From contig JUEB01000033.1 of NCBI GenBank assembly GCA_000802095.1, positions 248,001 through 312,000 of the forward strand: a stretch of 64,000 nt of DNA, given 5' to 3'. The translations under genes were made by a program, and so were the position numbers. Positions 1-9,626 of the stretch are shown here, one piece after another. The notes beneath the pieces were generated by a model, which worked only from the letters and a program-made list of their open reading frames with translations, was not told where the DNA came from and ran no database searches. The DNA comes from Peptococcaceae bacterium BICA1-7. GTDB taxonomy: Bacteria; Bacillota; Desulfotomaculia; Desulfotomaculales; Desulfocucumaceae. Every line of letters begins with the position of its first letter. Position 1 is the first letter of the stretch.

Positions 1-198
1 AGATTTTTTCTTTATATACCCTATACAGCACTGGGGGCCTTAATTATACGCGGGGCCATGGAGGCGGAGCCGGAAATGGCTGTGGCAACACTTGCCGGGA
101 TAGGGGTAGCGGCGGCTTTCTCATGGATCAGGGGGGGGCTGGTTACATCGGTGGCGGCCTCTATCATTGCTGCATTCCTTATTTTATATTATTTGTAG
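1..198 (+). CDS. AzlD-like branched-chain amino acid exporter small subunit, 3' end only
   Basis: An open frame runs from the window edge to a TAG at 196-198 and gives the last 65 residues of a very hydrophobic protein. Two membrane segments are visible, joined by a short charged stretch (RGAMEAEPEM) and a WIRGG turn. This arrangement is typical of the C-terminal half of AzlD (PF05437), the small partner of AzlC in branched-chain amino acid export. AzlC would be expected just upstream, outside the window. The fragment is short, so another small membrane protein cannot be excluded. Confidence 0.65.
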   Translation, partial: RFFLYIPYTALGALIIRGAMEAEPEMAVATLAGIGVAAAFSWIRGGLVTSVAASIIAAFLILYYL

Positions 199-272
199 TG
201 TTTCAGTCCCCATGCCAGGGGCTATAATAAGGAATAATAGTTAAGATCCTTACAAGATAAAGGAGCGGCAGC

Positions 273-839
273 ATGAAAGCTTTAGTCCTGAATGCTTTTC
301 CGGCATCGGAAAAGCATTCAGAAGCAGAGAGCATTTTGAAGTCTCTATTAATAAAGAAAGGCTGGCAGTATGATATTTATACTTTGAGGGACATGGAGAT
401 AAAGCCCTGTGCCAGCTGCGGAAACTGTGCCGTCAGGACTCCCGGCCAGTGCTCCCGGGGAGATGGGATGAAAGATATACTGGCCGGTTGGGTTCGTAGC
501 GGGCTGGTGATTTTTCTGACTCCCATCAGTTTTGGTGGTTACCATTCGGAACTGAAAAAGGTGATAGACCGCATACTGCCTCTAAAAAACGCTTACTTTA
601 CGGTTTACCGGGGGGAGCTTCACCATGAGAACCGTTATAAGCCCATGCCTTCTCTTCTTGCCATAGGCACGCTTGGAGAGGAGAACGGGGAGGAGCGGGA
701 AGACTTTCGGTATCTCACGGAGCGGAATGCCGTTAATATGCTAATAGAAGACCGCTATGCAGTCGCTGTGATTACGGAAAATGACGGCCCCGCTGATATG
801 GAAGATCACATAGCGAAAGCATTAGAGGAGGTGGGTTGA
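273..839 (+). CDS. flavodoxin-fold NAD(P)H-dependent FMN reductase family protein
   Basis: A 188-residue cytoplasmic protein of the flavodoxin / NADPH-dependent FMN reductase superfamily. The N-terminus (MKALVLNAFP) is the first strand leading to the flavin phosphate loop. A CxxCGxC...GxC motif at Cys46, Cys49, Cys52 and Cys60 is the pattern of iron-sulfur flavoproteins and related oxidoreductases of anaerobes. The segment around residues 75-95 (VIFLTPISFGGYHSELKKVIDR) fits the flavin-stacking loop. The start follows AAAGGAG with good spacing. The next gene begins one base after this stop and encodes a second flavodoxin-fold protein, so the two probably act as a pair or share a redox partner. 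The substrate is unknown. Confidence 0.8.
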   Translation: MKALVLNAFPASEKHSEAESILKSLLIKKGWQYDIYTLRDMEIKPCASCGNCAVRTPGQCSRGDGMKDILAGWVRSGLVIFLTPISFGGYHSELKKVIDRILPLKNAYFTVYRGELHHENRYKPMPSLLAIGTLGEENGEEREDFRYLTERNAVNMLIEDRYAVAVITENDGPADMEDHIAKALEEVG

Positions 840-840
840 A

Positions 841-1509
841 ATGAAGATAGTTTCACTGGCGGGAAGCAACCGGGGGGAGAAAGGCACTTCCGCATCCCTG
901 GTCAACTACCTGGCTCAGCGGCTTCTCAAGCACGGAGTATCTGTTGCAAGCCACTATTCTATCCATATGTATAGACAGCCCCACCGGATTGATGCATTTT
1001 TGAATGAATTGAAGGAAAGTGAACTCCTCATTATATCAGCCCCCATTTATGTGGATCTTCTTCCGTCCCCATTAATTCATGTGCTGGAAGAGATCAGGGA
1101 CAGGATGGGACCAAAGGGCCTGGAAGGAAGGAAGCTGTTGGCCATTATACATTCCGGCTACCCGGAGCCTCAGCAGCGGAGGCCTAGCCTCGGGATGTGC
1201 CGTTGCTTTGGCCGTGAGATGAGCATGGAGTGGTGGGGGGGATTAAGTTTTGGAGGCACTTCCCCCATCAGTGGACAGCCTTTGGAGGCCATGGGGGGTA
1301 TGACAAAAGGAATCCGGTCAGTACTGGACCAGACGGCGGAAAAAGCGGTTAAGGGCGGTCTTACGGGAGTGGAAGCTTTAGTTTTACAGGATCGCTCTAC
1401 AATACCAGTCCCCCCCTGGATGGTCAGGCTGATGATGAATGCTATGATCCGGAAGGATGCCAGAAAGGGTGGAGTCAAAGACTTAAGGGCAAGGCCCTTT
1501 GGGGTTTGA
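841..1509 (+). CDS. NAD(P)H-dependent oxidoreductase, flavodoxin fold
   Basis: A 222-residue protein whose first strand and loop (KIVSLAGSNRGEKGTSASLV) match the FMN-binding start of flavodoxin-like reductases. SAPIYVDLLPSPLIHVLEEI, near residues 64-83, matches the second flavin-contact region. The start lies one base after the preceding stop and is preceded by GGAGGTGGG inside the upstream gene, so the two are translationally coupled. It lacks the Cys cluster of its neighbour but has a CRC motif near residue 120. The acceptor is not evident. Confidence 0.75.
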   Translation: MKIVSLAGSNRGEKGTSASLVNYLAQRLLKHGVSVASHYSIHMYRQPHRIDAFLNELKESELLIISAPIYVDLLPSPLIHVLEEIRDRMGPKGLEGRKLLAIIHSGYPEPQQRRPSLGMCRCFGREMSMEWWGGLSFGGTSPISGQPLEAMGGMTKGIRSVLDQTAEKAVKGGLTGVEALVLQDRSTIPVPPWMVRLMMNAMIRKDARKGGVKDLRARPFGV

Positions 1510-1648
1510 CACACCAGTGTTCTTCTTTTTTTCATTGCCCTGATTAGGGTATTTTATTATGAATCATCCGACTTATGTGAAAGGGAAGGAATTTTAGGGA
1601 AGGGCCTCGAATTCTCGAATTGTAGAATTAACTTTTTTAGCTATTATT

Positions 1649-1745
1649 TACCCCTTTAAAGGGGTAGTTTTATGCCTGGCAGGGTTTGAGCCAGATCCGC
1701 ACTCACCCCTTTACGGGGCGGGAGGACATTACTGGCAAAGGAGCC
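1649..1745 (+). promoter_or_regulatory. structured untranslated leader of the sensor kinase gene
   Basis: The 240-base gap before the kinase contains a perfect 18-base palindrome (TACCCCTTTAAAGGGGTA, 1649-1666), then an interrupted TGGC...GCCA hairpin (1677-1693) and an ACCCCTTTACGGGG hairpin (about 1704-1720) just ahead of the ribosome binding site. No known riboswitch class was recognised and there is no obvious T-tract. It may be a regulatory leader or simply a processed 5' end. Confidence 0.35.
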
Positions 1746-1749
1746 AATT

Positions 1750-3033
1750 ATGAGTGAAAATAGCTGCTTCAAACCTGATAACGAAAAAAATATTTCCAAT
1801 AATACCATTTATTTTGCCGGCAGGCTCTTAAAGGAGCAGGGCAGTTTAAACTGGGTTCCCGACTGGCTTGTGGAAACGCCGGGCATTAGCGGGGCGGCCC
1901 TGGGCATTAATTGGGGGCAGCAGTGTAAAGTCTATTTTGCCGGGCAGGATAAAAACGGCGGTCTGGATTCCCTGGAAATAGCCCCCGACATTCTCCGGTG
2001 CCCAAAGTATTCACTTGGGAATAAGGCTGTTCCCTGCACTGTTTGCAACTGCCCTGCAGAGCAACGGGTAAAAGATAAATGCGGCCAGTCTGATCAGAAG
2101 AAAATCTGTTTTTCCCTGGCTGGAGGGAAAGGCTTTTTAATGGCCTGGGGAGACACGCTGCCGGAAAACAATTTTCCCTTTACAAAATTTCTTAAGGAAA
2201 TTGCTTACCTGGTGGACAGCAGTCTGGATACCGGTAAGTGGGCAGGAAGCACCTCCTCATATTTTCTTCCCTCAGAAGATGTGGCGCAGATGTGGTCAGA
2301 GATGCTGGCCGGGCTCTCTCACGATTTGAGGACACCGCTGGCCTGTATTAAGGGCTATGTCACAACCCTGCTGCGGGAGGATGTAACCTGGGAGACGGAG
2401 GAGCAGAAAGAATTCCTTAATATTATTTCTGAAGAGACTGATCATATTGAGAGTTTAATCAATAATCTGCTGGATTCTTCAACCTTCAGTTGGAATGGCG
2501 CCATAGAGCTGAAAAAAGAACCAATATCACTGCCCCAGATAGTGAATAAAGTGCTCAGAGATCCCTCATTCCAAAATAAGCGTCACCAGTTTACTGTCCA
2601 GTTTCCTGAAGGATTCCCTCCTGTAGAGGCAGATCCCAGCAGGATTGAACAGGTGCTGCGCAACCTTGTAGATAATGCGGTTAAATACTCCATGGAGAAT
2701 ACCAGGATAACAATTAAAGGGGAGCAGCCGCCCGGTGAGGTAGTTGTTTCGGTGGCCGATCAGGGTATTGGTATTGGTGACGAGCACCTGAGCCGTCTAT
2801 TTGAAAAGTTTTTCCGGGTGATGTCTAAAGGCGAGCAGAAGTATCAGAAGGGAATGGGACTGGGACTGCCCCTGGCCCGTCAGGTATTGATCAGCCATGG
2901 CGGCAGAATATGGGCAAAGAGCAAGTTAAAACAGGGGACGACCCTTTATTTTGCACTGCCCTGCAATATATCTAAAACAGCAGGACTACCGGCCTGCAGC
3001 GGTAATGACAGGGGGCTTCCAGATGAACCGTAA
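1750..3033 (+). CDS. sensor histidine kinase with Cys-rich N-terminal sensor region
   Basis: A 427-residue soluble histidine kinase with no membrane segment. Residues 1-170 form a sensor region with a cysteine cluster (Cys84, Cys96, Cys99, Cys101, Cys111, Cys120) that could hold a metal or Fe-S centre. The HisKA domain carries the phospho-acceptor in LSHDLRTP (His191). It is followed by an HATPase_c domain with N, G1 (DQGIGI) and G2 (KGMGLGLPL) boxes. The response regulator gene overlaps its end by 11 bases, so they form one operon. The sensor region looks unlike standard PAS/GAF domains, and the ligand (redox, metal or gas) is only a guess from the cysteines. Confidence 0.9.
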   Translation: MSENSCFKPDNEKNISNNTIYFAGRLLKEQGSLNWVPDWLVETPGISGAALGINWGQQCKVYFAGQDKNGGLDSLEIAPDILRCPKYSLGNKAVPCTVCNCPAEQRVKDKCGQSDQKKICFSLAGGKGFLMAWGDTLPENNFPFTKFLKEIAYLVDSSLDTGKWAGSTSSYFLPSEDVAQMWSEMLAGLSHDLRTPLACIKGYVTTLLREDVTWETEEQKEFLNIISEETDHIESLINNLLDSSTFSWNGAIELKKEPISLPQIVNKVLRDPSFQNKRHQFTVQFPEGFPPVEADPSRIEQVLRNLVDNAVKYSMENTRITIKGEQPPGEVVVSVADQGIGIGDEHLSRLFEKFFRVMSKGEQKYQKGMGLGLPLARQVLISHGGRIWAKSKLKQGTTLYFALPCNISKTAGLPACSGNDRGLPDEP

Positions 3034-3718
3034 ACGTATACTGATAGTAGATGATGAACCACGCCTGGTGCGGCTGGTTAAGGTTAACCTGCTGGCCAGC
3101 GGGTACGAGGTGGACACTGCTGCTGATGGGAAAACTGCTGTGGAAATGCTGGAGGCTTCCAACTACGACCTGGTGGTTTTGGATATTATGCTTCCCGGCC
3201 AGCTCAACGGTTTTGAAGTATGTGAAAGAGTCCGCCAGTTCTCCGATATTCCCATTATCATGCTGACCGGCAGGGCCCGTGAGCAGGACAGGATACGGGG
3301 CTTTGACGCAGGCACCGACGATTATTTGACCAAGCCTTTTAGCGTTGAAGAATTACTGCGCCGTGTCAAGGCGATTCTAAGGAGAGCCTGCCAGATGGAG
3401 GACTCTTCCAGGCGCCCTGCCTATAACTCCGGAGAACTGGTGATTAATTTTGCCCAGATGCGGGTTTATGTCAGGGGTGAAGAAATAGGGCTGACTGCCA
3501 CGGAATACCATGTCTTATATCATCTGGCCTGTCATCCGGGAAAGATAATCACCCACGAGGACCTGCTGACCTGGGTATGGGGACCCGAGTACCGCAACGA
3601 GCTGCACTACCTGAGAAACTATATCAGCAGTCTGCGTAAAAAAATTGAGGATGACCCGGGAAACCCCAAATATATTATTGGAAAACACGGCATTGGGTAC
3701 CACCTGGCAGCAGATTAG
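3023..3718 (+). CDS. OmpR/PhoB-family response regulator
   Basis: A 231-residue two-domain response regulator. The receiver domain has the acidic pair (Asp10-Asp11), the phospho-acceptor in LVVLDIM (Asp54) and the switch lysine in YLTKPF (Lys104). The C-terminal winged helix (residues about 130-230) has the PhoB-type LTATEYHVLYHLACHPGKIITHEDLL helix-turn-helix. I chose the ATG at 3023 because AGGGGG lies seven bases upstream and the receiver begins there; a longer form from 2951 adds residues without homology. It is co-transcribed with the preceding kinase, and its target genes are unknown. Confidence 0.92.
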   Translation: MNRKRILIVDDEPRLVRLVKVNLLASGYEVDTAADGKTAVEMLEASNYDLVVLDIMLPGQLNGFEVCERVRQFSDIPIIMLTGRAREQDRIRGFDAGTDDYLTKPFSVEELLRRVKAILRRACQMEDSSRRPAYNSGELVINFAQMRVYVRGEEIGLTATEYHVLYHLACHPGKIITHEDLLTWVWGPEYRNELHYLRNYISSLRKKIEDDPGNPKYIIGKHGIGYHLAAD

Positions 3719-3808
3719 AATAACTGTTAAATGAAACTAAAAACCAAGACTTTACCTGCATCTTGACCGCCCCAAAGGGGCTGTGGACAAACTGCATTTT
3801 GAATTAAG

Positions 3809-3860
3809 AGACGTCTGAGAACCCAAGAAATACAAGGGTTTGTCAGACGTCTTTCTTTTA
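3809..3860 (+). terminator. Rho-independent terminator after the kinase/regulator operon
   Basis: AGACGTCTGAGAACCC pairs with GGGTTTGTCAGACGTCT with one bulge, followed by TTCTTTTA. It ends the operon that stops at 3718. The rest of the 357-base gap, up to 4075, is AT-rich and holds the unmarked promoter of the next gene. A small GCCCC-AAA-GGGGC hairpin lies just before, near 3770. Confidence 0.85.
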
Positions 3861-4075
3861 TAACCTTAATTTTGAGTATTTGTCAACAGCTGCCAAAAGA
3901 CGGTTTTTATTAGGTTGGAAATATTATTTCAGACAGATAGTTATTATGAAATTTTTATATTTGGGCCTCTGTTTATTATGACTTATTTATGCGCTTCAAA
4001 TTAAAATAGTTTGTCAGTATCAAATTGTGTAGGTGAAGGGTAACCAAGTATATTCTAAAATTTTGGGGGTAGCCG

Positions 4076-5395
4076 ATGTTTACTGGCGAGGAAGTGCTGG
4101 AAAAGGCAAGAGAGGAACGGGTAAAATTCATTCGCTTGCAGCTCACCGACATTTTCGGCGCACTGAAAAATATTGCCGTTACTTCGGAAGAGCTGGAGCG
4201 TGCCCTGGCTGGCCTGGTTACCTTTGATAGTTCGGTAGTGGACGGAGTGACTGGAGGCAAGGAACAGAGTATCGCCCTCCGTCCGGATTTGTCTAGCTTT
4301 GTGGTTTTTCCCTGGAGGCCACGGGAGGGATCAGTGGCCCGACTTATCTGCGATGTGGCCAGTCCCGACGGAACCCCTTACCCGGGATGCTCCCGCAGTG
4401 TACTGAAAAAGGTGCTGGAGGAAGTTAACCGGATGGGGTTTGAAATTCTGCTGGGCGCGGAGGTGGAATTCTATCTTTTTCATACCGACGGGAAAGGTAA
4501 CCCCACCACCGACACCCATGACCGCGCCGGGTTTGGTGACCTGACTCCGGTGGACCTGGGAGAAAATGCCCGGAGAGATATGGTGCTTACCCTGGAAGAA
4601 ATGGGTTTTAGCATTGGCTCCAGCCATCATGAGGCAGGGCCAGGCCAGCACGAAATCAGTTTAAAGCCGGATACCGCCCTGGCCATTGCGGACAAGCTGG
4701 TTACCTTCAGGTTTATTGTGCGCACAATGGCCCAGAGGCACGGACTGTATGCCTCGCTAATGCCCAAGCCTCTAAACGGCAGGCCGGGGTCGGCGTTACA
4801 CTTGCAGCTATTCCTCTATCGCAGGGAAGAAGATTCCTTTTACGATGGAAGGGAGCCTTTGCAGCTTGGCCGGGAGGCCGGACATTTTATTGCGGGTGTC
4901 CTTGCCCATGCCCGGGCCAATACTGCCATTACCAATCCACTGATTAACTCATACAAGCGGCTGGTATCCGGCGATCATAACCCAGTATATATAGCCTGGT
5001 CGGAAGATAGCCGCAATACTGTGCTTCGGGTATCTGAAGATTATGGAAAAGGAATCCGGGTTGAATTAAGGAGCCCGGATTCGACCTGTAACCCTTATCT
5101 GGCCATAGCCATAATTTTGAAGGCCGGTATAGAAGGGATTCTGCAGAGGCTTCCACTACCGCCGCCGATGACCCAAAACAGTGAAATAAAGAGCAGCAAG
5201 CAGTGGCCACGGGCTGATCGCCTGCCTCGCACCCTGGAGGAAGCTCTGGGGGAACTGGACTCGGATCAGGTGATCAGGGACACTCTTGGTGAGTACATCT
5301 ATCAGAGATTTGCCCGGGCTAAGGATGAGGAGTGGGAGCGTTTCCAGAAGTTTGTTCACCCATGGGAACTGGAAGAGTATCTCCCTAACTTCTAG
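4076..5395 (+). CDS. glutamine synthetase family protein, type I, divergent
   Basis: A 439-residue protein with the GS beta-grasp (residues about 15-100) and catalytic domain (about 107-439). Metal-site acidic residues are seen in GAEVEF (127-132) and HHEAGPGQHE (184-193), and the substrate loop in SYKRL (292-296). Some motifs are not canonical. Usual NGSGMH is NGRPGSALH here (234-242), and usual NRSAxIRIP is SRNTVLRVS (312-320). True ammonia-glutamate ligase activity is therefore probable but not certain, and a gamma-glutamyl-amine ligase is possible. There is no adenylylation-site motif near the C-terminus. The gene lies directly before a glutamate dehydrogenase gene, which fits nitrogen assimilation. 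The start follows GGGGGT. Confidence 0.85.
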   Translation: MFTGEEVLEKAREERVKFIRLQLTDIFGALKNIAVTSEELERALAGLVTFDSSVVDGVTGGKEQSIALRPDLSSFVVFPWRPREGSVARLICDVASPDGTPYPGCSRSVLKKVLEEVNRMGFEILLGAEVEFYLFHTDGKGNPTTDTHDRAGFGDLTPVDLGENARRDMVLTLEEMGFSIGSSHHEAGPGQHEISLKPDTALAIADKLVTFRFIVRTMAQRHGLYASLMPKPLNGRPGSALHLQLFLYRREEDSFYDGREPLQLGREAGHFIAGVLAHARANTAITNPLINSYKRLVSGDHNPVYIAWSEDSRNTVLRVSEDYGKGIRVELRSPDSTCNPYLAIAIILKAGIEGILQRLPLPPPMTQNSEIKSSKQWPRADRLPRTLEEALGELDSDQVIRDTLGEYIYQRFARAKDEEWERFQKFVHPWELEEYLPNF

Positions 5396-5464
5396 GCGGC
5401 AGGTTCATGATCAGTATCTAGCCTTGGCTTTTCCCTGGTGATCTGCGAAAAAATTAAAAAATGA

Positions 5465-6835
<1,371 letters not shown>

Positions 6836-6879
6836 GGTACAATATACTCCATTGAGCGCATGGGCATAGGAGTGTAGCA

Positions 6880-7329
6880 ATGTCAGGGAAGACAGAATTA
6901 TCCAGGGTAATATTTGAAAAGCTTATAAATCATCTGGTAAATATTGAAGAGGATAAGAATAATTTGCTGCAGGAGTATTTTCCTGTGCCATCAAAAGAAC
7001 GTGATGGAATAAGCTATTTGTTGGAAAAATATATAGCTAAAATTGATCATTTAATAAGAAATGATTTGATTGTGGTACAGTCTTCTGATAACAGCTTCCC
7101 ATTTGTGGCAATGTATTGTGAGGTTGAGGTGCAGGACCTGGAAAATGGAGAGATTGAAAAACTCCGTATAGTACCTCCCTTTAAAAATGATGAAAGCAAT
7201 GATGTGTCATTTTTGTCCCCCGCGGGAAAGGCTCTCCTATTAAAAAATATTGGGGATGAAACCGTGGTTAAGGCGCCGGGAGGAGAATCTCATTATAGAA
7301 TAAAAACCATAAAATTGAGATATCCGTAA
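6880..7329 (+). CDS. GreA/GreB-family elongation factor-like protein
   Basis: A 149-residue protein. Residues 1-75 are mainly helical, as in the coiled-coil arm of Gre factors. Residues 110-148 (SPAGKALLLKNIGDETVVKAPGGESHYRIKTI) match the C-terminal FKBP-like RNA polymerase-binding domain of GreA/GreB. The N-terminal part lacks the classic acidic DE tip motif, so it may be a Gre-like competitor (Rnk or Gfh1 style) rather than a cleavage factor. TAGGAG precedes the ATG. The gene stands alone, ended by the terminator at 7358. Confidence 0.75.
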   Translation: MSGKTELSRVIFEKLINHLVNIEEDKNNLLQEYFPVPSKERDGISYLLEKYIAKIDHLIRNDLIVVQSSDNSFPFVAMYCEVEVQDLENGEIEKLRIVPPFKNDESNDVSFLSPAGKALLLKNIGDETVVKAPGGESHYRIKTIKLRYP

Positions 7330-7357
7330 CCGAGCAGTGGGCACCGGAATCAATATA

Positions 7358-7396
7358 CAAACCCCCTTCTTCCAACCGTGAAGAAGGGGGTTTGTT
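7358..7396. terminator. bidirectional terminator between convergent genes
   Basis: CAAACCCCCTTCTT and AAGAAGGGGGTTTG form a 14-bp perfect stem around a nine-base loop. It lies between the Gre-like gene (+) and the esterase gene (-). T-rich tails on both strands are short. Confidence 0.8.
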
Positions 7397-7408
7397 ATGG
7401 CGCCCCAT

Positions 7409-8332
7409 TTATCCGTCTATGCTTTTTTTTATAAAAGAGCAAATATGGTCCATCGCCTGTGTGGCCTCGGGAAAGAGGGGAGACATTACCGGATAGCAGT
7501 GCATCATTCCCTCTCCAACCTTCAATGTGACATCAACTCCGGCAGCCCGGGCTTTTTCTGAGAAACGCACCGAGTCGTCCAGAAGTATTTCGTCATCTCC
7601 GGCATATATGAGCAGAGGCGGAAGCCCGTTCAGGTCCCCGTACAGAGGGGAAATGTAGGGCAGGCGCGGGTCGCTATTTCCGGTGTAATGCTTGCTGCAG
7701 ACAGTCCACATCCCATCAGGGGACAGACATGACCCGGCATTGGTTTTATAGGACGCCCCGGTGCACTTAAGATCAGTCCAGGGGGAGAGTGCCACCGCCG
7801 CCGCCGGAAGGGGAATTCCCTGATCCTTCAGGGCAAGCATTGTGGCCAGGCATAAACCCCCGCCGGCGGAGTCTCCGGCAAATACAATGCGGGCAGGTGA
7901 AACTTCCTGGTCCAGCAGCCAGCGGTACGCTTTTACCGAGTCCTCGATTGCTGCCGGGAAAGGATGCTCGGGGGCCAAGCGGTACTCAAACTGCAGTGCG
8001 GCCACTCCACTGCCTTTGACAAACTTGGCCACATGCACCCGGTGGTCCGAGCAGGATCCCGACACGTATCCGCCACCATGGATATAGAATATTACCCTGT
8101 CGTTCACAGCCCGGGCAGGAAGAATCCATTCAGCCCGGAGGCCGTCCACTGTGACTGGCGATACCTCGATCCCTTCCGGCAGCCTGCCGAACCTGGCGGC
8201 CCCCTTTTCACATTGCTGTCGAAAGAGGGGTACTGAGGTATTGAAGTCCCAGGTTTCCCTTTTCAGCTGAAAGGACATTAAATGCCGGTGTTTTAATAAT
8301 AAATATAAAAATCGGCTTTTCAGACTGGGCAT
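7409..8332 (-). CDS. alpha/beta hydrolase, hormone-sensitive-lipase family esterase
   Basis: A 307-residue esterase/lipase of the HSL (family IV) type. The oxyanion motif HGGGYV is at 85-90. The nucleophile elbow GDSAGGG is at 153-159 with Ser155. The acid is in GDDEILLDD and the catalytic His in GMMHCYP near residue 285. No signal peptide is present, so it is cytoplasmic. It begins two bases after the DUF2087 gene, in one operon controlled by the promoter at 8933-8961 and probably by the divergent TetR regulator. Short-chain acyl esters are the usual substrates of the family; the natural one is unknown. Confidence 0.88.
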   Translation of the reverse strand: MPSLKSRFLYLLLKHRHLMSFQLKRETWDFNTSVPLFRQQCEKGAARFGRLPEGIEVSPVTVDGLRAEWILPARAVNDRVIFYIHGGGYVSGSCSDHRVHVAKFVKGSGVAALQFEYRLAPEHPFPAAIEDSVKAYRWLLDQEVSPARIVFAGDSAGGGLCLATMLALKDQGIPLPAAAVALSPWTDLKCTGASYKTNAGSCLSPDGMWTVCSKHYTGNSDPRLPYISPLYGDLNGLPPLLIYAGDDEILLDDSVRFSEKARAAGVDVTLKVGEGMMHCYPVMSPLFPEATQAMDHICSFIKKSIDG

Positions 8333-8334
8333 TT

Positions 8335-8781
8335 TTATTTCTCCTTACACCTCGAATTTGATTTTTCCATATACTCTCTTTTCCTCCGGTCGATTTCTTC
8401 CCGACCGGAATTGATAACCTCCAGTATATCCAGCTGGTCAACTGTATGGTCAAATAACTGCTGACCGGACCCGGATGGAGACACCTGGTAGCAGGAGCCG
8501 TCATTGTTCCGTGTCAGGTAGCCTGTGTCTACCAGTCTGCGCCTTAAGGTGATGTGGTCAATTTCTTTTATCCGGCTGATATGACTTAGCCAGAATATCA
8601 GCTTTTCGTTGACTTCCCGCTCGGTTAGGCTGCCGGGTTCACCTATAGTTAAAACAGCACTTTTAAATAAAATATGCTGATTTACATGATCTTTGGGAAA
8701 TCCTGCCAGACCGCTGCGCAAACACAGATCTACCAGACGTTTTTTAAATATTTCTCTTGTAACAGGCTGAGGGCTGATCAT
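8335..8781 (-). CDS. DUF2087 domain protein, putative small DNA-binding regulator
   Basis: A 148-residue protein whose middle (residues about 40-115, FPKDHVNQHILFK...YTLTEREVNE-like...LRRRLVDTGYLTRNNDGS) matches DUF2087, a winged-helix-like domain often fused to HTH regulators. I chose the ATG at 8781, preceded by AAAGAGGT. An in-frame extension to 8961 would overlap the -10 and -35 boxes of the gene's own promoter and is rejected. It is the first gene of the operon with the esterase. It may be a transcription factor, but its partner DNA is unknown. Confidence 0.75.
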   Translation of the reverse strand: MISPQPVTREIFKKRLVDLCLRSGLAGFPKDHVNQHILFKSAVLTIGEPGSLTEREVNEKLIFWLSHISRIKEIDHITLRRRLVDTGYLTRNNDGSCYQVSPSGSGQQLFDHTVDQLDILEVINSGREEIDRRKREYMEKSNSRCKEK

Positions 8782-8932
8782 ATGGATACCTCTTTTCACT
8801 GTAATAGTATTTTTTGCCGGTACAAAAACTGTATGACCAATATTGCATACAAAGTCACCAAATGGCCTAAAGAAAGGGCTGCTCTTTAAAAGCAGCCTGA
8901 GGTTTACATTTCTGGAACCGGCTGATATAATC

Positions 8933-8961
8933 ATTGTATAGACTTGGTGACTATTTGTCAA
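8933..8961 (-). promoter_or_regulatory. sigma-A promoter of the DUF2087-esterase operon
   Basis: On the minus strand, TTGACA (8956-8961) is followed 17 bases later by TACAAT (8933-8938), nearly a perfect housekeeping promoter. Transcription would start near 8926, giving a leader of about 145 bases before the ATG at 8781. Confidence 0.85.
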
Positions 8962-8975
8962 CAGTTATTCACCAA
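8944..8975. promoter_or_regulatory. inverted repeat, probable TetR operator
   Basis: TTGGTGA (8944-8950) and TCACCAA (8969-8975) form an inverted repeat with an 18-base spacer. It covers the -35 box of the leftward promoter and lies 21 bases before the TetR start, which fits autoregulation and repression of the divergent operon. Confidence 0.6.
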
Positions 8976-8996
8976 ATTAAATAAAGGAGCCTGAGG

Positions 8997-9596
8997 ATGT
9001 CAAAATTTAATGACAGTGAAAGGGAACAGATACGGCAGTGCCTTTTAAACAAGGGTAAAGAGCTTTTTATTCAGTATGGCCTCCATAAAACCAGCATTGA
9101 TGATCTGGTACAGGCCTGCGGGATTGGCAAGGGGTCCTTTTATAAATTTTTTTCCTCAAAAGAAGAGCTTTTCTATGTCATTTTAAATAAACAGGAGGAG
9201 ATCAGAAACCGGCTGATAGTGGAGCACCTTAATGAGGATCTGCCTCCCAAGGAGCTTATCTCCTCCTTCTTTCACCTGGCTTATAAACTGGCCGATGAAA
9301 ACCCTCTTTTGCAGCAGTGGCTGCAGGATGGGGAGGCCGAGCGCATAACCCGCAAATTACCGGAGCATCTCATAAAAGGATTTTCACAGGACCACACAGA
9401 GAAGGGGATACTTTTCGTGAAAACCTTAATTCAGCGCGGTGTGCTGAGAGAACAGGACCCGGAAGTGATTGAAGGGGTCTTGCGAACCATTTTAATGCTC
9501 TGCCTTCTTAAAGATAAGATAGGCAGTGATTTGTTTCCCAAAATTATGGATGTAATTATAGACTATATTTCAGAAGGATTGACTAAGCCCGGATAG
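8997..9596 (+). CDS. TetR/AcrR family transcriptional regulator
   Basis: A 199-residue repressor. The N-terminal TetR HTH domain spans residues about 10-55, with the recognition region SIDDLVQACGIGKGSFYKFFSSKEELF. The C-terminal helical ligand domain is of no named class. The start follows AAAGGAG. It is divergent from the DUF2087-esterase operon, and the inverted repeat at 8944-8975 is a likely operator. The ligand may be an acyl or ester compound handled by the esterase, which is inference from context only. Confidence 0.9.
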   Translation: MSKFNDSEREQIRQCLLNKGKELFIQYGLHKTSIDDLVQACGIGKGSFYKFFSSKEELFYVILNKQEEIRNRLIVEHLNEDLPPKELISSFFHLAYKLADENPLLQQWLQDGEAERITRKLPEHLIKGFSQDHTEKGILFVKTLIQRGVLREQDPEVIEGVLRTILMLCLLKDKIGSDLFPKIMDVIIDYISEGLTKPG

Positions 9597-9626
9597 GCAG
9601 TAGCTTTGCTGTGGAGTCAGCATAGT

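Noticed and set aside
1677-1693. GG-N10-GC word upstream of the first kinase gene
   Set aside because: The -12 part (GAGC) does not match TTGC and it lies in a hairpin; too weak to call a sigma-54 promoter.
8782-8961. 60-residue N-terminal extension of the DUF2087 protein
   Set aside because: The extra codons cover the -10 and -35 boxes of the gene's own promoter, and the internal ATG has a good ribosome binding site.
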